Part shown: in pieces, positions 45,561 to 54,018 of the stretch
Position numbering within the stretch: position 1 is the first letter of the stretch
Layout of the letters: each line of letters starts with the position of its first letter
IMG/VR virus record: IMGVR_UViG_3300020810_001156
Span: 1-64,000 of that record
DNA: 64,000 bases
Reading direction: 5' to 3' (one strand)
DNA from: a virus
Translations under genes and position numbers: made by a program
Notes under the pieces: model-generated
Told to the model about the DNA's origin: nothing
The model's input: only the letters and a program-made list of their open reading frames with translations
The model's database searches: none

Positions 45561-46119
45561 AAAAACTCCCGTTACAAACGAAGAGTTAAACCTATATAAA
45601 GAAAGAATATCTAAATTAGATAAAGAGTTTGCAGTAACTGCATTAGATGTTGGGATGGATAAGAGAATCGTAACCATTAAGTTTGGTGGTGATTACGATG
45701 ATTTAACTTTGGTAAATCCAACAATAACAAAAACATCAGATGCTATGGTACAATATTTTGAAAAAGATTTACACAAGAAAAACAAAGTAAGAAAAACAAT
45801 TAGACATAAATCCTTTTCAGTTGATACAGACAATTTAGGTTTGGTAGAATTTTCATCGGACAACGATAGTTGGAAAACACAAGATGAGTTTATGAATGAT
45901 TTGGGCTTATTCGAATGTATTACCGCACAAAGATTAATCGATTCAATTGATGGTATTGATATTAGTTCACCACTTCGTAGATACACAGCTGAAATCAAAA
46001 AAGAAAAGAAGCCAGGTAGAAACGAAAGAGTAATGTTACAATCACCTGAAGGAGATATGGAATTTGTTAAATACAAAAAAGCACAACCTCTTTTAGATAA
46101 AGGATATAAATTGGTATAG
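45541..46119 (+). CDS. degenerate peptide-deformylase-like protein
   Basis: 192 residues. The order ALDVGMDKRIVTI, LTLVNPTITKTSD, VRKTIRHKSFSVDTDNLGL and ECITAQRLIDSIDGIDI tracks peptide deformylase (GLAApQvG, lvNP.I, V.R...v...d..G, C..lQHEiDHl.G). At the metal site the expected H-E-x-x-H is R131-L132-I133-D134-S135, so it cannot bind the catalytic metal. The C-terminus NERVMLQSPEGDMEFVKYKKAQPLLDKGYKLV is a separate small motif recurrent in phage proteins. Possibly a ribosome-binding remnant. Confidence 0.5.
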   Translation: MIVKRVEKTPVTNEELNLYKERISKLDKEFAVTALDVGMDKRIVTIKFGGDYDDLTLVNPTITKTSDAMVQYFEKDLHKKNKVRKTIRHKSFSVDTDNLGLVEFSSDNDSWKTQDEFMNDLGLFECITAQRLIDSIDGIDISSPLRRYTAEIKKEKKPGRNERVMLQSPEGDMEFVKYKKAQPLLDKGYKLV

Positions 46120-46121
46120 TT

Positions 46122-46373
46122 ATGGGAATTTTTAGTTACGAATCAGAAGATTCCCTAAATAGGGAAGCTAAGAACATTTCATTCGATGTTCCTGATGATA
46201 TGAATATTTATGAGTATAAGATTATGTGTGTTCGAATGGCACATGCAATGGGTTATCATCACAAATCTGTAAAGAAGGCGTTTGGTGAATTAGATTACGA
46301 AACGGAATCGGATAGAGATTTTAAAGAATTTATGGAAGCAGTTAATCAACTAACTGGTTCTCTTACACCCTAA
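46122..46373 (+). CDS. hypothetical protein, 83 aa
   Basis: MGIFSYESEDSLNREAKNIS... is acidic with a helical middle (YEYKIMCVRMAHAMGYHHKSVKKAFG). In the P17 operon by spacing (2 nt). Unrecognised. Confidence 0.6.
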   Translation: MGIFSYESEDSLNREAKNISFDVPDDMNIYEYKIMCVRMAHAMGYHHKSVKKAFGELDYETESDRDFKEFMEAVNQLTGSLTP

Positions 46374-46376
46374 TGA

Positions 46377-46595
46377 ATGAATAAACTATACATATTAGAA
46401 CAAAAAATAGCAACTTTGGAAATTATATTAGAATCGATAGTAGAAGAATTAATTGAAACCAAATTGGTTAATGGAGAAACCTTAGATGCTAGGATTATAG
46501 AAAGAATAAAAGAGTTATCTAATAAAGTAAAAGAAGAAGAAAAACAAATTGAACTACTTAACTTTCCCTATTGGGGAGAAAAAGGTGAAGCATAA
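46377..46595 (+). CDS. coiled-coil protein, 72 aa
   Basis: MNKLYILEQKIATLEIILES... has continuous heptads to about residue 60. Start at ATG 46377; an ATG at 46373 runs into an immediate stop. Confidence 0.6.
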   Translation: MNKLYILEQKIATLEIILESIVEELIETKLVNGETLDARIIERIKELSNKVKEEEKQIELLNFPYWGEKGEA

Positions 46596-46627
46596 TTTGG
46601 TTTTATCAAAATAATTTCGTATATTAG
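46596..46627 (+). promoter_or_regulatory. Bacteroidota-type promoter P18
   Basis: TTTG 46596-46599, 20-nt spacer, TATATTAG 46620-46627. Drives the unit that includes the late sigma factor, fitting a middle gene. Confidence 0.75.
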
Positions 46628-46644
46628 TAAAATATTTTAACTAC

Positions 46645-46917
46645 ATGGAATCAATTTATATATTATATGTTATCATAGCATTATTAGTACTTTCAAATAT
46701 ATTCTTTATTTGGAAAGGAACTCAACTCGTTAAACAAGTTGAAGATGCTGTAAATGAAACTGATAATGTTACCGATGAAACACTTATAGTTTTGGAAAGA
46801 ATGTTATCAGAAATGAAAGAAATAGATATCAGAGGTTCATTTGAATCAGATGATGAGGTTGGTGTTGTATTTAATGAGTTAAAAGATATTATTCAAAAAT
46901 ACCAAAACAAATTATAA
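46645..46917 (+). CDS. single-pass membrane protein, 90 aa
   Basis: One N-terminal helix (SIYILYVIIALLVLSNIFFIW) then an acidic helical cytoplasmic or periplasmic domain. It directly precedes the sigma-factor gene (1 nt gap). Function unknown. Confidence 0.6.
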   Translation: MESIYILYVIIALLVLSNIFFIWKGTQLVKQVEDAVNETDNVTDETLIVLERMLSEMKEIDIRGSFESDDEVGVVFNELKDIIQKYQNKL

Positions 46918-46918
46918 A

Positions 46919-47638
46919 ATGCCAAGACCTAGAAAAAATAAACAATACTTTACACAAGATACGCAAGATGCAATTATAGCGTATAATAAATCAAAGAGTG
47001 ATAGAGAAAAAAATGAACTTTATCGGAATCGGATAAAGTATCCTTTTGAAAAATTAGCAGAAAACATATTAAATACATTTAAATTCTCTTACTTTGATGT
47101 ACCAAAAGAAGATGTACAAAAAGAAGTGGTAGCTATTCTTATTCAAAAAATTCATATGTTTAAAGAAGGTAAGGGAAAAGCATTTTCATACTTTTCAATT
47201 GTAGCAAAAAACTATCTTATCCTTAATAATAACTCAAATTATAAAAGATACAAAAAAACAGATTTGTTATCTCAGATGCCACAAACTTGGAATCCTGAAA
47301 ATGATTTTTATCACGAACAACAAGGGGATGAGTTTTCTGAATTTAAAGAATTAATGTTACAATATTGGGATAAAAATCTTACAAAAGTATTCACAAAGAA
47401 GAGAGATATTCAAATAGCAGATGCTATCTTAGAGTTATTTAGAAGAAGTCAATATATCGAAAACTTTAATAAAAAGCATTTATATCTTTTAATCAGAGAA
47501 ATGACTGATTGCAAGACTCACTATATCACAAAAGTAGTTAATGTAATGAAAGAGCATCAGAAAAAAATGTTAAATGATTATTTAGACTATGGTGAGTTAA
47601 AGGAAGATTCTGATGAAGATGAATTCTTTTCTTACTAA
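46919..47638 (+). CDS. late-transcription sigma factor, T4 gp55-like
   Basis: 239 residues. A basic start (MPRPRKNKQYFT) is followed by a sigma-70 region-2-like core: YPFEKLAENILNTFKFSYFDVPKEDVQKEVVAILIQKIHMF, then GKGKAFSYFSIVAKNYLILNNNSNYKRYKK, the most conserved stretch of gp55-type factors. An acidic C-terminus follows. gp55 binds host RNA polymerase core and recognises a short -10-like late box. It is the plausible reader of TATATTTATA here. Confidence 0.75.
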   Translation: MPRPRKNKQYFTQDTQDAIIAYNKSKSDREKNELYRNRIKYPFEKLAENILNTFKFSYFDVPKEDVQKEVVAILIQKIHMFKEGKGKAFSYFSIVAKNYLILNNNSNYKRYKKTDLLSQMPQTWNPENDFYHEQQGDEFSEFKELMLQYWDKNLTKVFTKKRDIQIADAILELFRRSQYIENFNKKHLYLLIREMTDCKTHYITKVVNVMKEHQKKMLNDYLDYGELKEDSDEDEFFSY

Positions 47639-47641
47639 TCC

Positions 47642-47650
47642 TATATTTAT
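47642..47650 (+). promoter_or_regulatory. putative late-promoter element TATATTTAT
   Basis: 47 nt before ATG 47689; heads the histidine-kinase operon. Confidence 0.4.
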
Positions 47651-47688
47651 TCTAAATAGGTTATAATACTTCACTTAAAGAAATACAA

Positions 47689-47799
47689 ATGGAATTGGAA
47701 GATATTTTCAAGACCAAAGAATTCAAATCGTTACCACTTCATAAACGAATTTGGATTAGAATTAAGGTTGCATTTTTTGGACTATTAGAATTAATGTAA
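47689..47799 (+). CDS. small basic amphipathic protein, 36 aa
   Basis: MELEDIFKTKEFKSLPLHKR... with a hydrophobic end (VAFFGLLELM). Its stop overlaps the next ATG by 1 nt. Confidence 0.5.
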   Translation: MELEDIFKTKEFKSLPLHKRIWIRIKVAFFGLLELM

Positions 47800-47987
47800 T
47801 GAAAAAATGGACTTCGGTACGAGCAGTTTACCTACTCATGTCTCTCGTACTTTTATCCGCCACACTTCTACAAAATTGGTGGATAGTATTATTTGTAGTA
47901 ACAATGTTGCAAATCGGTGTATGGACTAAATTTTGTCCATCTAAGTTTTTATTTGAAAAGTTAGGATTAAAGAAATCAGAACTTTAA
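47799..47987 (+). CDS. DUF2892-like small membrane protein, 62 aa
   Basis: Two membrane helices (about residues 8-22 and 26-42) followed by TKFCPSKFLFEKLGLKK. The CPs..l...G ending is characteristic of YgaP-type DUF2892 domains. Function of the domain is unclear. Confidence 0.55.
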   Translation: MKKWTSVRAVYLLMSLVLLSATLLQNWWIVLFVVTMLQIGVWTKFCPSKFLFEKLGLKKSEL

Positions 47988-47996
47988 AAGTTACTT

Positions 47997-49229
47997 ATGA
48001 ATCGGTTTGCGAAAATATGTTTAGGCATGGCAGGTGCTATTATGTTCACTTTCTTTGCAGTACAAACTTGTATTGTATTTAGATGGTGTGAACCCTCTTA
48101 CTTTCTTGCCGAATTTGGATATGGTTGTGTTATTGCATTCATGCCACCATTCTTCTATGTGGTATATGATTTCATTCGTACTACAAAATTAAAAGAAGCA
48201 AATATTGATTTACAATTAAATGCTATTGATAAATCTAATTTGGTGGTTATGTTGGATATGGATGGGTACATCTTATCAGCAAACAAAAAGTTTTGTAACA
48301 CAATGATGTGTACTGAAAAAGAACTAAAGTACAAACAACATAAAAGAATGGTCCCAAAAGAATATGGTGATAGTTTAGAGTATCACGAATTTTGGGAAAG
48401 GTTAAAGAGAGGTGAAAGTATTACTGGTGAATTTGAAAGAATTGCAAAGGATGGTACATCTCGTTGGTTATTTGGTAACTACACTCCCATCCAAAGTTCA
48501 GATGGTAGTTACAACAAAGTTCTAAAGATAGCAACTGATATTACACTTCAACACGAATCCGAAGTGTTGGTAAATCAGAAAAACTCTTACTTAGAACACG
48601 CTGCGAAGATTCTCCGACACGATATGCATAGTGGTATCAACACATATATGCCAAGAGGATTATCATCATTACAAAGAAGATTATCTGAAGAAAAAATTAA
48701 AGAGTTAAAAATTGATGCTCCACTAAGGATGTTAGCAGAAGGATTGAAACACACACAAAAAGTTTATGCTGGTGTTAAGGAGTTTACAAACTTAGTTAAG
48801 GAAGATGCACAATTAGATATGAAGGAATGTAACTTATCAGAAATATTGAGAAATTACTTATCCTCTACATCTTATGTTTCACAAGTTAAAATAGATAGGT
48901 TACCATTCACTCAAGTAAACGAACCACTCTTTTGTACTGCAATAGATAACTTAATCAGAAATGGATTAAAGTATAATGATAGTAGTACAAAGGTGGTTAA
49001 AATTTATATGGAAAATGATTTTACAATTTGTGTGGAAGATAATGGTAGAGGTATTACTAATGAAGAGTTCATTGAGTTATCTAAACCATATACAAGAAAA
49101 GAAGGACAAAAGGAAGGAGGTTCAGGATTGGGATTAAACATTTGTATCGCAATTTTGAAAGAACATGGTTTTAAGATAACTGCAGAGAAGTTAGACTCTG
49201 GTACAAAATTAAAAATTAAATTAAAATGA
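47997..49229 (+). CDS. PAS-domain sensor histidine kinase
   Basis: 410 residues. Two N-terminal membrane helices (about 5-27, 40-60). A PAS domain follows at about 72-190 (AIDKSNLVVMLDMDGYILSANKKFC ... ITGEFERIAKDGTSRWLFG). A dimerisation helix carries the phosphoacceptor His208 (KILRHDMHSGIN). The ATPase domain has N box TAIDNLIRNGLKYN, G1 VEDNGRGI and G2 EGGSGLGLNI. All catalytic boxes are intact. Four nt overlap with the response regulator gene makes a cognate pair. Confidence 0.88.
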   Translation: MNRFAKICLGMAGAIMFTFFAVQTCIVFRWCEPSYFLAEFGYGCVIAFMPPFFYVVYDFIRTTKLKEANIDLQLNAIDKSNLVVMLDMDGYILSANKKFCNTMMCTEKELKYKQHKRMVPKEYGDSLEYHEFWERLKRGESITGEFERIAKDGTSRWLFGNYTPIQSSDGSYNKVLKIATDITLQHESEVLVNQKNSYLEHAAKILRHDMHSGINTYMPRGLSSLQRRLSEEKIKELKIDAPLRMLAEGLKHTQKVYAGVKEFTNLVKEDAQLDMKECNLSEILRNYLSSTSYVSQVKIDRLPFTQVNEPLFCTAIDNLIRNGLKYNDSSTKVVKIYMENDFTICVEDNGRGITNEEFIELSKPYTRKEGQKEGGSGLGLNICIAILKEHGFKITAEKLDSGTKLKIKLK

Positions 49230-49672
49230 ACACAATGATTAACTCAATCTTGTTAGTGGATGATGAGGACTTATTCCACTTGGTATTTGAAGATGCTTGT
49301 AGTATCTTAGATATCACTCTATCTTTAGAGGCACTAAATTCATCTGATGAAGCAGATGAAAAATTCAAAGAATGGTTTCCAGAAAACCCAGCAGATGAAA
49401 GACCCGAATGTGTATTCGTTGATTTGAATATTATCGGTTCTTCATATGATGGTATTGAACTTATTCGTAAAATCAATTTTGAATATGGTAACGGATGTGT
49501 AATTGGTATTATCTCATCTTCAGATGATAATCAAGAAATTGAAAAAGCAAAATCAGCAGGTGCACAATTTTGGATTATTAAATCCGATGATATTGAACCT
49601 CGATTAGAAGAATTCAGAAAAGATTATGAAGGATATCTAAACCGAACCGCTCCATTCAAAATTTATAAATAA
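49226..49672 (+). CDS. single-domain response regulator
   Basis: 148 residues. Acidic pair Asp12-Asp13, phosphoacceptor Asp66 (CVFVDLNI), Ser97/98 (IGIISSSDD) and Lys119 (FWIIKSDD) are all in place. No DNA-binding domain follows, so output is probably by protein contact, as with CheY. It overlaps the kinase gene in ATGA. An ATG at 49235 is an alternative start. Confidence 0.85.
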   Translation: MNTMINSILLVDDEDLFHLVFEDACSILDITLSLEALNSSDEADEKFKEWFPENPADERPECVFVDLNIIGSSYDGIELIRKINFEYGNGCVIGIISSSDDNQEIEKAKSAGAQFWIIKSDDIEPRLEEFRKDYEGYLNRTAPFKIYK

Positions 49673-49680
49673 GTTTTACA

Positions 49681-50274
49681 ATGATTGAGGTTACGAAACA
49701 TACCAGAGATATCCTATTGGGTGTTGCTAAGAAAAGGAAAGTTTATGTTGAAGGAAACTTTCTTAAACTCTTAAAAGCACCCGATGGGGATACCGAGTTT
49801 GAAGAATATCTTAAAATATGTAAGGATAAAGATTCTACTGCTCGTAGAAAAAGATTACAAGTAACTAAGCAAGTTCAACAACAAAACAAAGAGTTGGTTG
49901 ATAAACAAAAGGAAACCGATGAATTGATGATAGAACTTCAAGATGCTTTGGAATCTGCAAAACAATCTGAAGAAGAAGCAAATCAATTAAGACAAGAAGC
50001 CGAAAAAGGAATGGGTAAAGCATTAGAAGATTTGGAACTAATGCAAAAGAAAACACAATTTGAGTTAATCAGTACAATTGTTAAAGTAGCACTTTATGTG
50101 ATTATAGGAGTTGGTGTTCTCACAACTGCTATGTATGGGTTAGCATTGATTTCTGGTACTGATACACAAATCATAGGTTCTACTTGGAGTAATATGTTTG
50201 GTATTCTCCTAACTAACGCATTCTCAATCGTTGGTACGATTATGGGTGTAAAGTATGCAACTGAAAAAGAATAA
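49681..50274 (+). CDS. coiled-coil two-pass membrane protein, candidate partner of the two-component pair
   Basis: 197 residues. The basic N-terminal 60 residues are soluble. A long coiled coil runs from about 60 to 120 (KELVDKQKETDELMIELQDALESAKQ), then two membrane helices (about 133-160 and 170-190). It lies 8 nt after the response regulator. It could be the effector that the regulator binds; no known family. Confidence 0.6.
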   Translation: MIEVTKHTRDILLGVAKKRKVYVEGNFLKLLKAPDGDTEFEEYLKICKDKDSTARRKRLQVTKQVQQQNKELVDKQKETDELMIELQDALESAKQSEEEANQLRQEAEKGMGKALEDLELMQKKTQFELISTIVKVALYVIIGVGVLTTAMYGLALISGTDTQIIGSTWSNMFGILLTNAFSIVGTIMGVKYATEKE

Positions 50275-50276
50275 AG

Positions 50277-50807
50277 ATGAGTCCTCAAATCATAGATAAA
50301 GTTAGTGTGGAAACTTACTATGATGTATTATCCATACCATTTGATAGGGAAGTATCAGAACCACATCATATCAGTTCTATCGTAGATTTTAAGACCCTAA
50401 GAGAAGATACACAAAATTTTTTATTAAAACTACCCATCGTTCAGTTCACAGGTAATTTTAAGGCAGGTGGCTTGGATTCTAAACAACGATTGTATCTAAT
50501 GAGTAGTATGAATGATATCTTCTTCGTAGACACCCTTAAAACGAATTATGCTAAGTGTGTAACCAAACTGATTAATGTTCCCGATTTAAGTGGAAAGGAA
50601 GTTATTGAAAGAACTGATGAGCATAGAAGTATTAAACGAATTAGAAAATCCGAAAGTTATGAAGTTACCTATAATGAGGTGGATTATGTAATTGAAATTA
50701 CCGAAGAGGGTAATGGAACATTTACCAGCATTATGTATGGGGATAACTTCGTAATGGATTATATGTTGGAGAAAGATATATTGGAATATTTTTATAAGAA
50801 TAAGTAA
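50277..50807 (+). CDS. hypothetical protein, 176 aa
   Basis: MSPQIIDKVSVETYYDVLSI... is a soluble mixed alpha/beta protein. It follows the coiled-coil gene by 2 nt and closes the kinase operon. No motif recognised. Confidence 0.6.
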   Translation: MSPQIIDKVSVETYYDVLSIPFDREVSEPHHISSIVDFKTLREDTQNFLLKLPIVQFTGNFKAGGLDSKQRLYLMSSMNDIFFVDTLKTNYAKCVTKLINVPDLSGKEVIERTDEHRSIKRIRKSESYEVTYNEVDYVIEITEEGNGTFTSIMYGDNFVMDYMLEKDILEYFYKNK

Positions 50808-50859
50808 TTGTTTTTGTTTGATTTAGTATAATATACTTATTGGTATATAATAATAAATT

Positions 50860-51003
50860 ATGGCAAAAGCAAAGGGAGGTTTTGGTATTTCGTTATATCG
50901 TTCTCAAAGTAAGAAGAGACCTGGTGTTCACGCTAAGAGTAAAACTTCAAAATCTAAAAATAGTAGAAATTACAAAAAGGCATATAGAGGGCAGGGTAGA
51001 TAA
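50860..51003 (+). CDS. small basic conserved phage protein, 47 aa
   Basis: MAKAKGGFGISLYRSQSKKR... continues with RPGVHAKSKTSKSKNSRN and ends in YRGQGR. About 40 percent is Lys/Arg/Ser. The run SKKRPGVHAKSKTSKSKNS looks like a strongly constrained sequence I associate with marine T4-like phages. Probably binds DNA or RNA and may be packaged. A longer out-of-phase frame (50840-51040) is its shadow. Confidence 0.6.
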   Translation: MAKAKGGFGISLYRSQSKKRPGVHAKSKTSKSKNSRNYKKAYRGQGR

Positions 51004-51025
51004 TCCTACACTTTTTTGTTTATTG

Positions 51026-51034
51026 ATATTTATA
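51026..51034 (+). promoter_or_regulatory. putative late-promoter element ATATTTATA
   Basis: 33 nt before ATG 51059, at the head of the virion-gene block. Confidence 0.5.
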
Positions 51035-51058
51035 TATTGAACAAATATTGATAAACGT

Positions 51059-51454
51059 ATGTCAACAGATTTCGAATTATTCCCAGGCAAAAACCTTAGT
51101 GGGTTGTTTGAGGATATCTATAACAATCAAATAAATAAAAAGAAACATATTTCTGATGTCATCTTTGAAATCAGAAAAATGATTAGGCATAATGGTGATA
51201 TGGGAATTTTAGGTCCAGTCATCAAAGACTTAATTGATACATCAGTTCGTAACGATGACCAATTGGTTAAGTTAGCAACTATCGCACAAAGAATTATAGC
51301 ATCTAATCAAAAATCAGAAGGAGATACTGGATTCCTCACGGAAGCAGAGAGAGAACAATTACTTTCAGAAATTGAACAAGTTCAAGATGAGGTTAGTAGG
51401 GTAGATGATTTACAAAACGAAATAGAAGAAGTAAAACAAAAATTAGAAAAGTAA
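51059..51454 (+). CDS. baseplate-proximal structural/assembly protein, 131 aa
   Basis: MSTDFELFPGKNLSGLFEDI... has two parts: a helical domain (about 1-85) and a C-terminal coiled coil (LLSEIEQVQDEVSRVDDLQNE). First gene before the spike protein, overlapping it by 1 nt; the context implies tail assembly. Function not identified. Confidence 0.55.
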   Translation: MSTDFELFPGKNLSGLFEDIYNNQINKKKHISDVIFEIRKMIRHNGDMGILGPVIKDLIDTSVRNDDQLVKLATIAQRIIASNQKSEGDTGFLTEAEREQLLSEIEQVQDEVSRVDDLQNEIEEVKQKLEK

Positions 51455-52680
51455 TGTTTGGGGATAGAAATCGTAATGTACAATCCAATCAAAGTGTTAA
51501 TATTAGAAGGCATAAAGATACTATGTCTATGGGTACTGTATATAAGATTATATTGGATATTAATGATGATATTCTTTCTGATTTAGAAATAGAAGAACCA
51601 CTAAAAGGTAAATATATAGGAGCGATTCAGTTCAGAGCTTCAACTAGTCAAAATAAAAAAGATGAAGGATTAACTTTAGCATTACCGAAAGATAAAACAT
51701 GTGTTTCTCTACCAACTATAAATGAAACAGTTGCTATTACCAATTCACCAGCTGGTGGATATTTGTATGAACGAATCATCAGTTCGGCATTACCAAATGT
51801 AAATACAAGTATAGATGAAATAAATGCATCTCAGAAAAAAGAAAAATCAGCTCAATCAAACACCGCATCTAATTATGGTAACGTACAATCAACTGGAATA
51901 TCAAGAACGGAAAGTTCATCTGATTCGATTGATGTTTCTTCGCTAGGTCAATATTTCCAACCAGATGGTACTATTCATAAACTTAAACTATATGAGGGTG
52001 ATTATTTAATTGAAAGTAGATTTGGTCAATCAATTAGATTTAGTGGTTATAATAACCCTGATAATATTTTTTCACCAAACATTATAATTAGAAATGGTGA
52101 AAATGGAGAATCCCTAACAAAGGATATAGGAACATCTACTGAAGAAAGTATTAATGATGATGGTAATATTATATTTTTAGGTAGCGGTGAACGATTATTG
52201 GAATATACATTACCAACTGAAAATGAATATCCATCATTTTTTAATTACCCATCAGAACTAAAAGGAAATCAAATATTATTAAATTCAGATAGAGTTATTA
52301 TATCGGCTAAATCAGCCGAAATGATTTTTTCTGCAAAAAAAGATATTGGTTTTATAACTGATGGTCAATTTTCAATTGATGCAACCGATGGTATAAACAT
52401 CACAACAGATAATCATATATTTGTTGATACACAGGATAGAGATATAAATTTAGATATTGGTAATGGTACTATTATGTTAGGAACTGATGGTGAGTTGGAA
52501 GCTGCACCAAAGGGTGAAACTTTGGTAGAGTTATTGGGTGAAATGATAGATTTAATAACACAACAAATATATTTAACACCAGCTGGCCCAACCTCACCTG
52601 GCCCAACAAATATAGCACAATTTACAACATTGAAATCTAAATTACAAACAATGTTAAGTAATAATGTACAACTAAAGTAA
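51454..52680 (+). CDS. baseplate central spike protein (gp5-like, no lysozyme domain)
   Basis: 408 residues. An OB-fold-like N-terminal part (about 20-120; YIGAIQFRAS ... AITNSPAGGYLYE) and a middle LKLYEGDYLIESRFGQSIRFSGYN segment resemble marine T4-like spike proteins. The C-terminal region has short repetitive strands (NSDRVIISAKSAEMIFSAKK ... ITTDNHIFVDTQDRDINLDIG) typical of the gp5/VgrG beta-helix needle. Unlike T4 gp5 there is no lysozyme insert. It should pierce the outer membrane during injection. Confidence 0.65.
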   Translation: MFGDRNRNVQSNQSVNIRRHKDTMSMGTVYKIILDINDDILSDLEIEEPLKGKYIGAIQFRASTSQNKKDEGLTLALPKDKTCVSLPTINETVAITNSPAGGYLYERIISSALPNVNTSIDEINASQKKEKSAQSNTASNYGNVQSTGISRTESSSDSIDVSSLGQYFQPDGTIHKLKLYEGDYLIESRFGQSIRFSGYNNPDNIFSPNIIIRNGENGESLTKDIGTSTEESINDDGNIIFLGSGERLLEYTLPTENEYPSFFNYPSELKGNQILLNSDRVIISAKSAEMIFSAKKDIGFITDGQFSIDATDGINITTDNHIFVDTQDRDINLDIGNGTIMLGTDGELEAAPKGETLVELLGEMIDLITQQIYLTPAGPTSPGPTNIAQFTTLKSKLQTMLSNNVQLK

Positions 52681-52681
52681 T

Positions 52682-53095
52682 ATGGCAGTAAATAAAAACA
52701 TATTGGGTGGTGCTAGTGATAGTATAAAAAAAGTTGCTGATATATCTAATATTACAAATAATCCTAAAGATACGATAAGTAGCATAACTACAGAACTACC
52801 AACTCCACCTGCATTACCAAAAGTTCCACCTAAGCCAGAATTACCGGCGTTACCAAAGGTTAGATTGCCTAAACTTCCACCTATTCCAAAGTTTAGAAAA
52901 AAGAAAGTAGAAGAAAATCCTAAACTTAAAAAAGGATTACCAAAGTTACCAACTCCACCTAATCTACCACCAATACCAGTAGTACCTAAAGTACCAAATA
53001 TTCCAAAAATACCTAATATAGAACTGCCAAAGGTACCTGAAGTAAAAATACCTGATATTAATTTACCAAATCCATCGGATTTATTAAAAAGATAA
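52682..53095 (+). CDS. proline-rich virion-associated protein, 137 aa
   Basis: From residue 38 the chain is a quasi-repeat of L-P-x-[LVI]-P units (LPKVPPKPELPALPKV ... IPNIPKIPNIELPKV). Likely an extended polyproline rod. It lies between the spike and the next tail gene, so a tail position is likely. No known domain. Confidence 0.6.
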   Translation: MAVNKNILGGASDSIKKVADISNITNNPKDTISSITTELPTPPALPKVPPKPELPALPKVRLPKLPPIPKFRKKKVEENPKLKKGLPKLPTPPNLPPIPVVPKVPNIPKIPNIELPKVPEVKIPDINLPNPSDLLKR

Positions 53096-53098
53096 AAA

Positions 53099-54004
53099 AT
53101 GTCTTGGGGATTATTTAAAAGAAACGTAATACGAAAGACAAATCCAAATAACAATCCTTCTTTAGATATAAATAAGGTTGCAACTATTTGGGCTGATGAA
53201 TATGATGCTGCGATAAAAAGAGGAAAAGATTTTATTAATTTAGAATCAGTACAAGCTGGTAATAAAGAAATAATGAAAAATCTTTTTAGAGTTGCGTTAT
53301 TAAAAGGATTGGCAACACCACCTGGCGTAAATTTTTCATTACCAAATGAATTTGGGAATGGTGTAAAAGCTTATTGGGCCGGAGCCCAAATGAACCCATT
53401 TCCAATTCCACTAATTCCAGCACCCGGTTCAATTCAAAATTTAGTAGTAAATTCTAATATTGTAACTAATGTGGGGGTGTGGCCTCTATACCCACCATTA
53501 AAACCCGCTAAAAAACAAGAGATAATAGTAAATATGTTTATACTTGCCGCTATTGTGCATTTATTTTCGATAGGTGGTGTTATACAAACAACTTCACTAT
53601 ATCCATCGGCACCATCCCCAATACCCGCTCCTGGTGTTATAATTTGGACGGGATATTTAATACCACCCGCAATCCCTATTCCAAATCCAAACTTCCCATC
53701 TGCGGATGGTAGTGAACTACCTGTAATAGAGCAGGTTGATAATAACACTATAAGTGAAGTTGGTCCTATTCAAGAATATGAATTACCCAATGATAGTGAT
53801 GATAGTGGATTAGGTGATGGTATAAATGGAGATGGTAGTGGATTAGGTGATGGTATAAATGGAGATAGTTCTTTTGAAGATATGGTAAACTCATCTTTAG
53901 GAGATGATATTAATGATATTGGTGATGGTAATAATATCAACAAACAAATAGAAGAATTTAAAAAACAATTAGTAGCAATACGACCAGATTGTATTAAAAA
54001 TTAA
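53099..54004 (+). CDS. putative tail/baseplate protein, 301 aa
   Basis: The N-terminal about 190 residues form a compact domain (WADEYDAAIKRGKDFIN ... FGNGVKAYWAGAQMNPFPIPLIPAPG). An acidic tail contains two copies of SGLGDGINGD. It may be an internal tail or baseplate component; no homologue recognised. Confidence 0.5.
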   Translation: MSWGLFKRNVIRKTNPNNNPSLDINKVATIWADEYDAAIKRGKDFINLESVQAGNKEIMKNLFRVALLKGLATPPGVNFSLPNEFGNGVKAYWAGAQMNPFPIPLIPAPGSIQNLVVNSNIVTNVGVWPLYPPLKPAKKQEIIVNMFILAAIVHLFSIGGVIQTTSLYPSAPSPIPAPGVIIWTGYLIPPAIPIPNPNFPSADGSELPVIEQVDNNTISEVGPIQEYELPNDSDDSGLGDGINGDGSGLGDGINGDSSFEDMVNSSLGDDINDIGDGNNINKQIEEFKKQLVAIRPDCIKN

Positions 54005-54018
54005 AAAAACCTAAATCA

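Noticed and set aside
50840-51040. 66-codon frame overlapping the small basic gene
   Set aside because: The 47-aa frame at 50860 encodes a coherent Lys/Ser-rich protein; the longer frame is its shadow.
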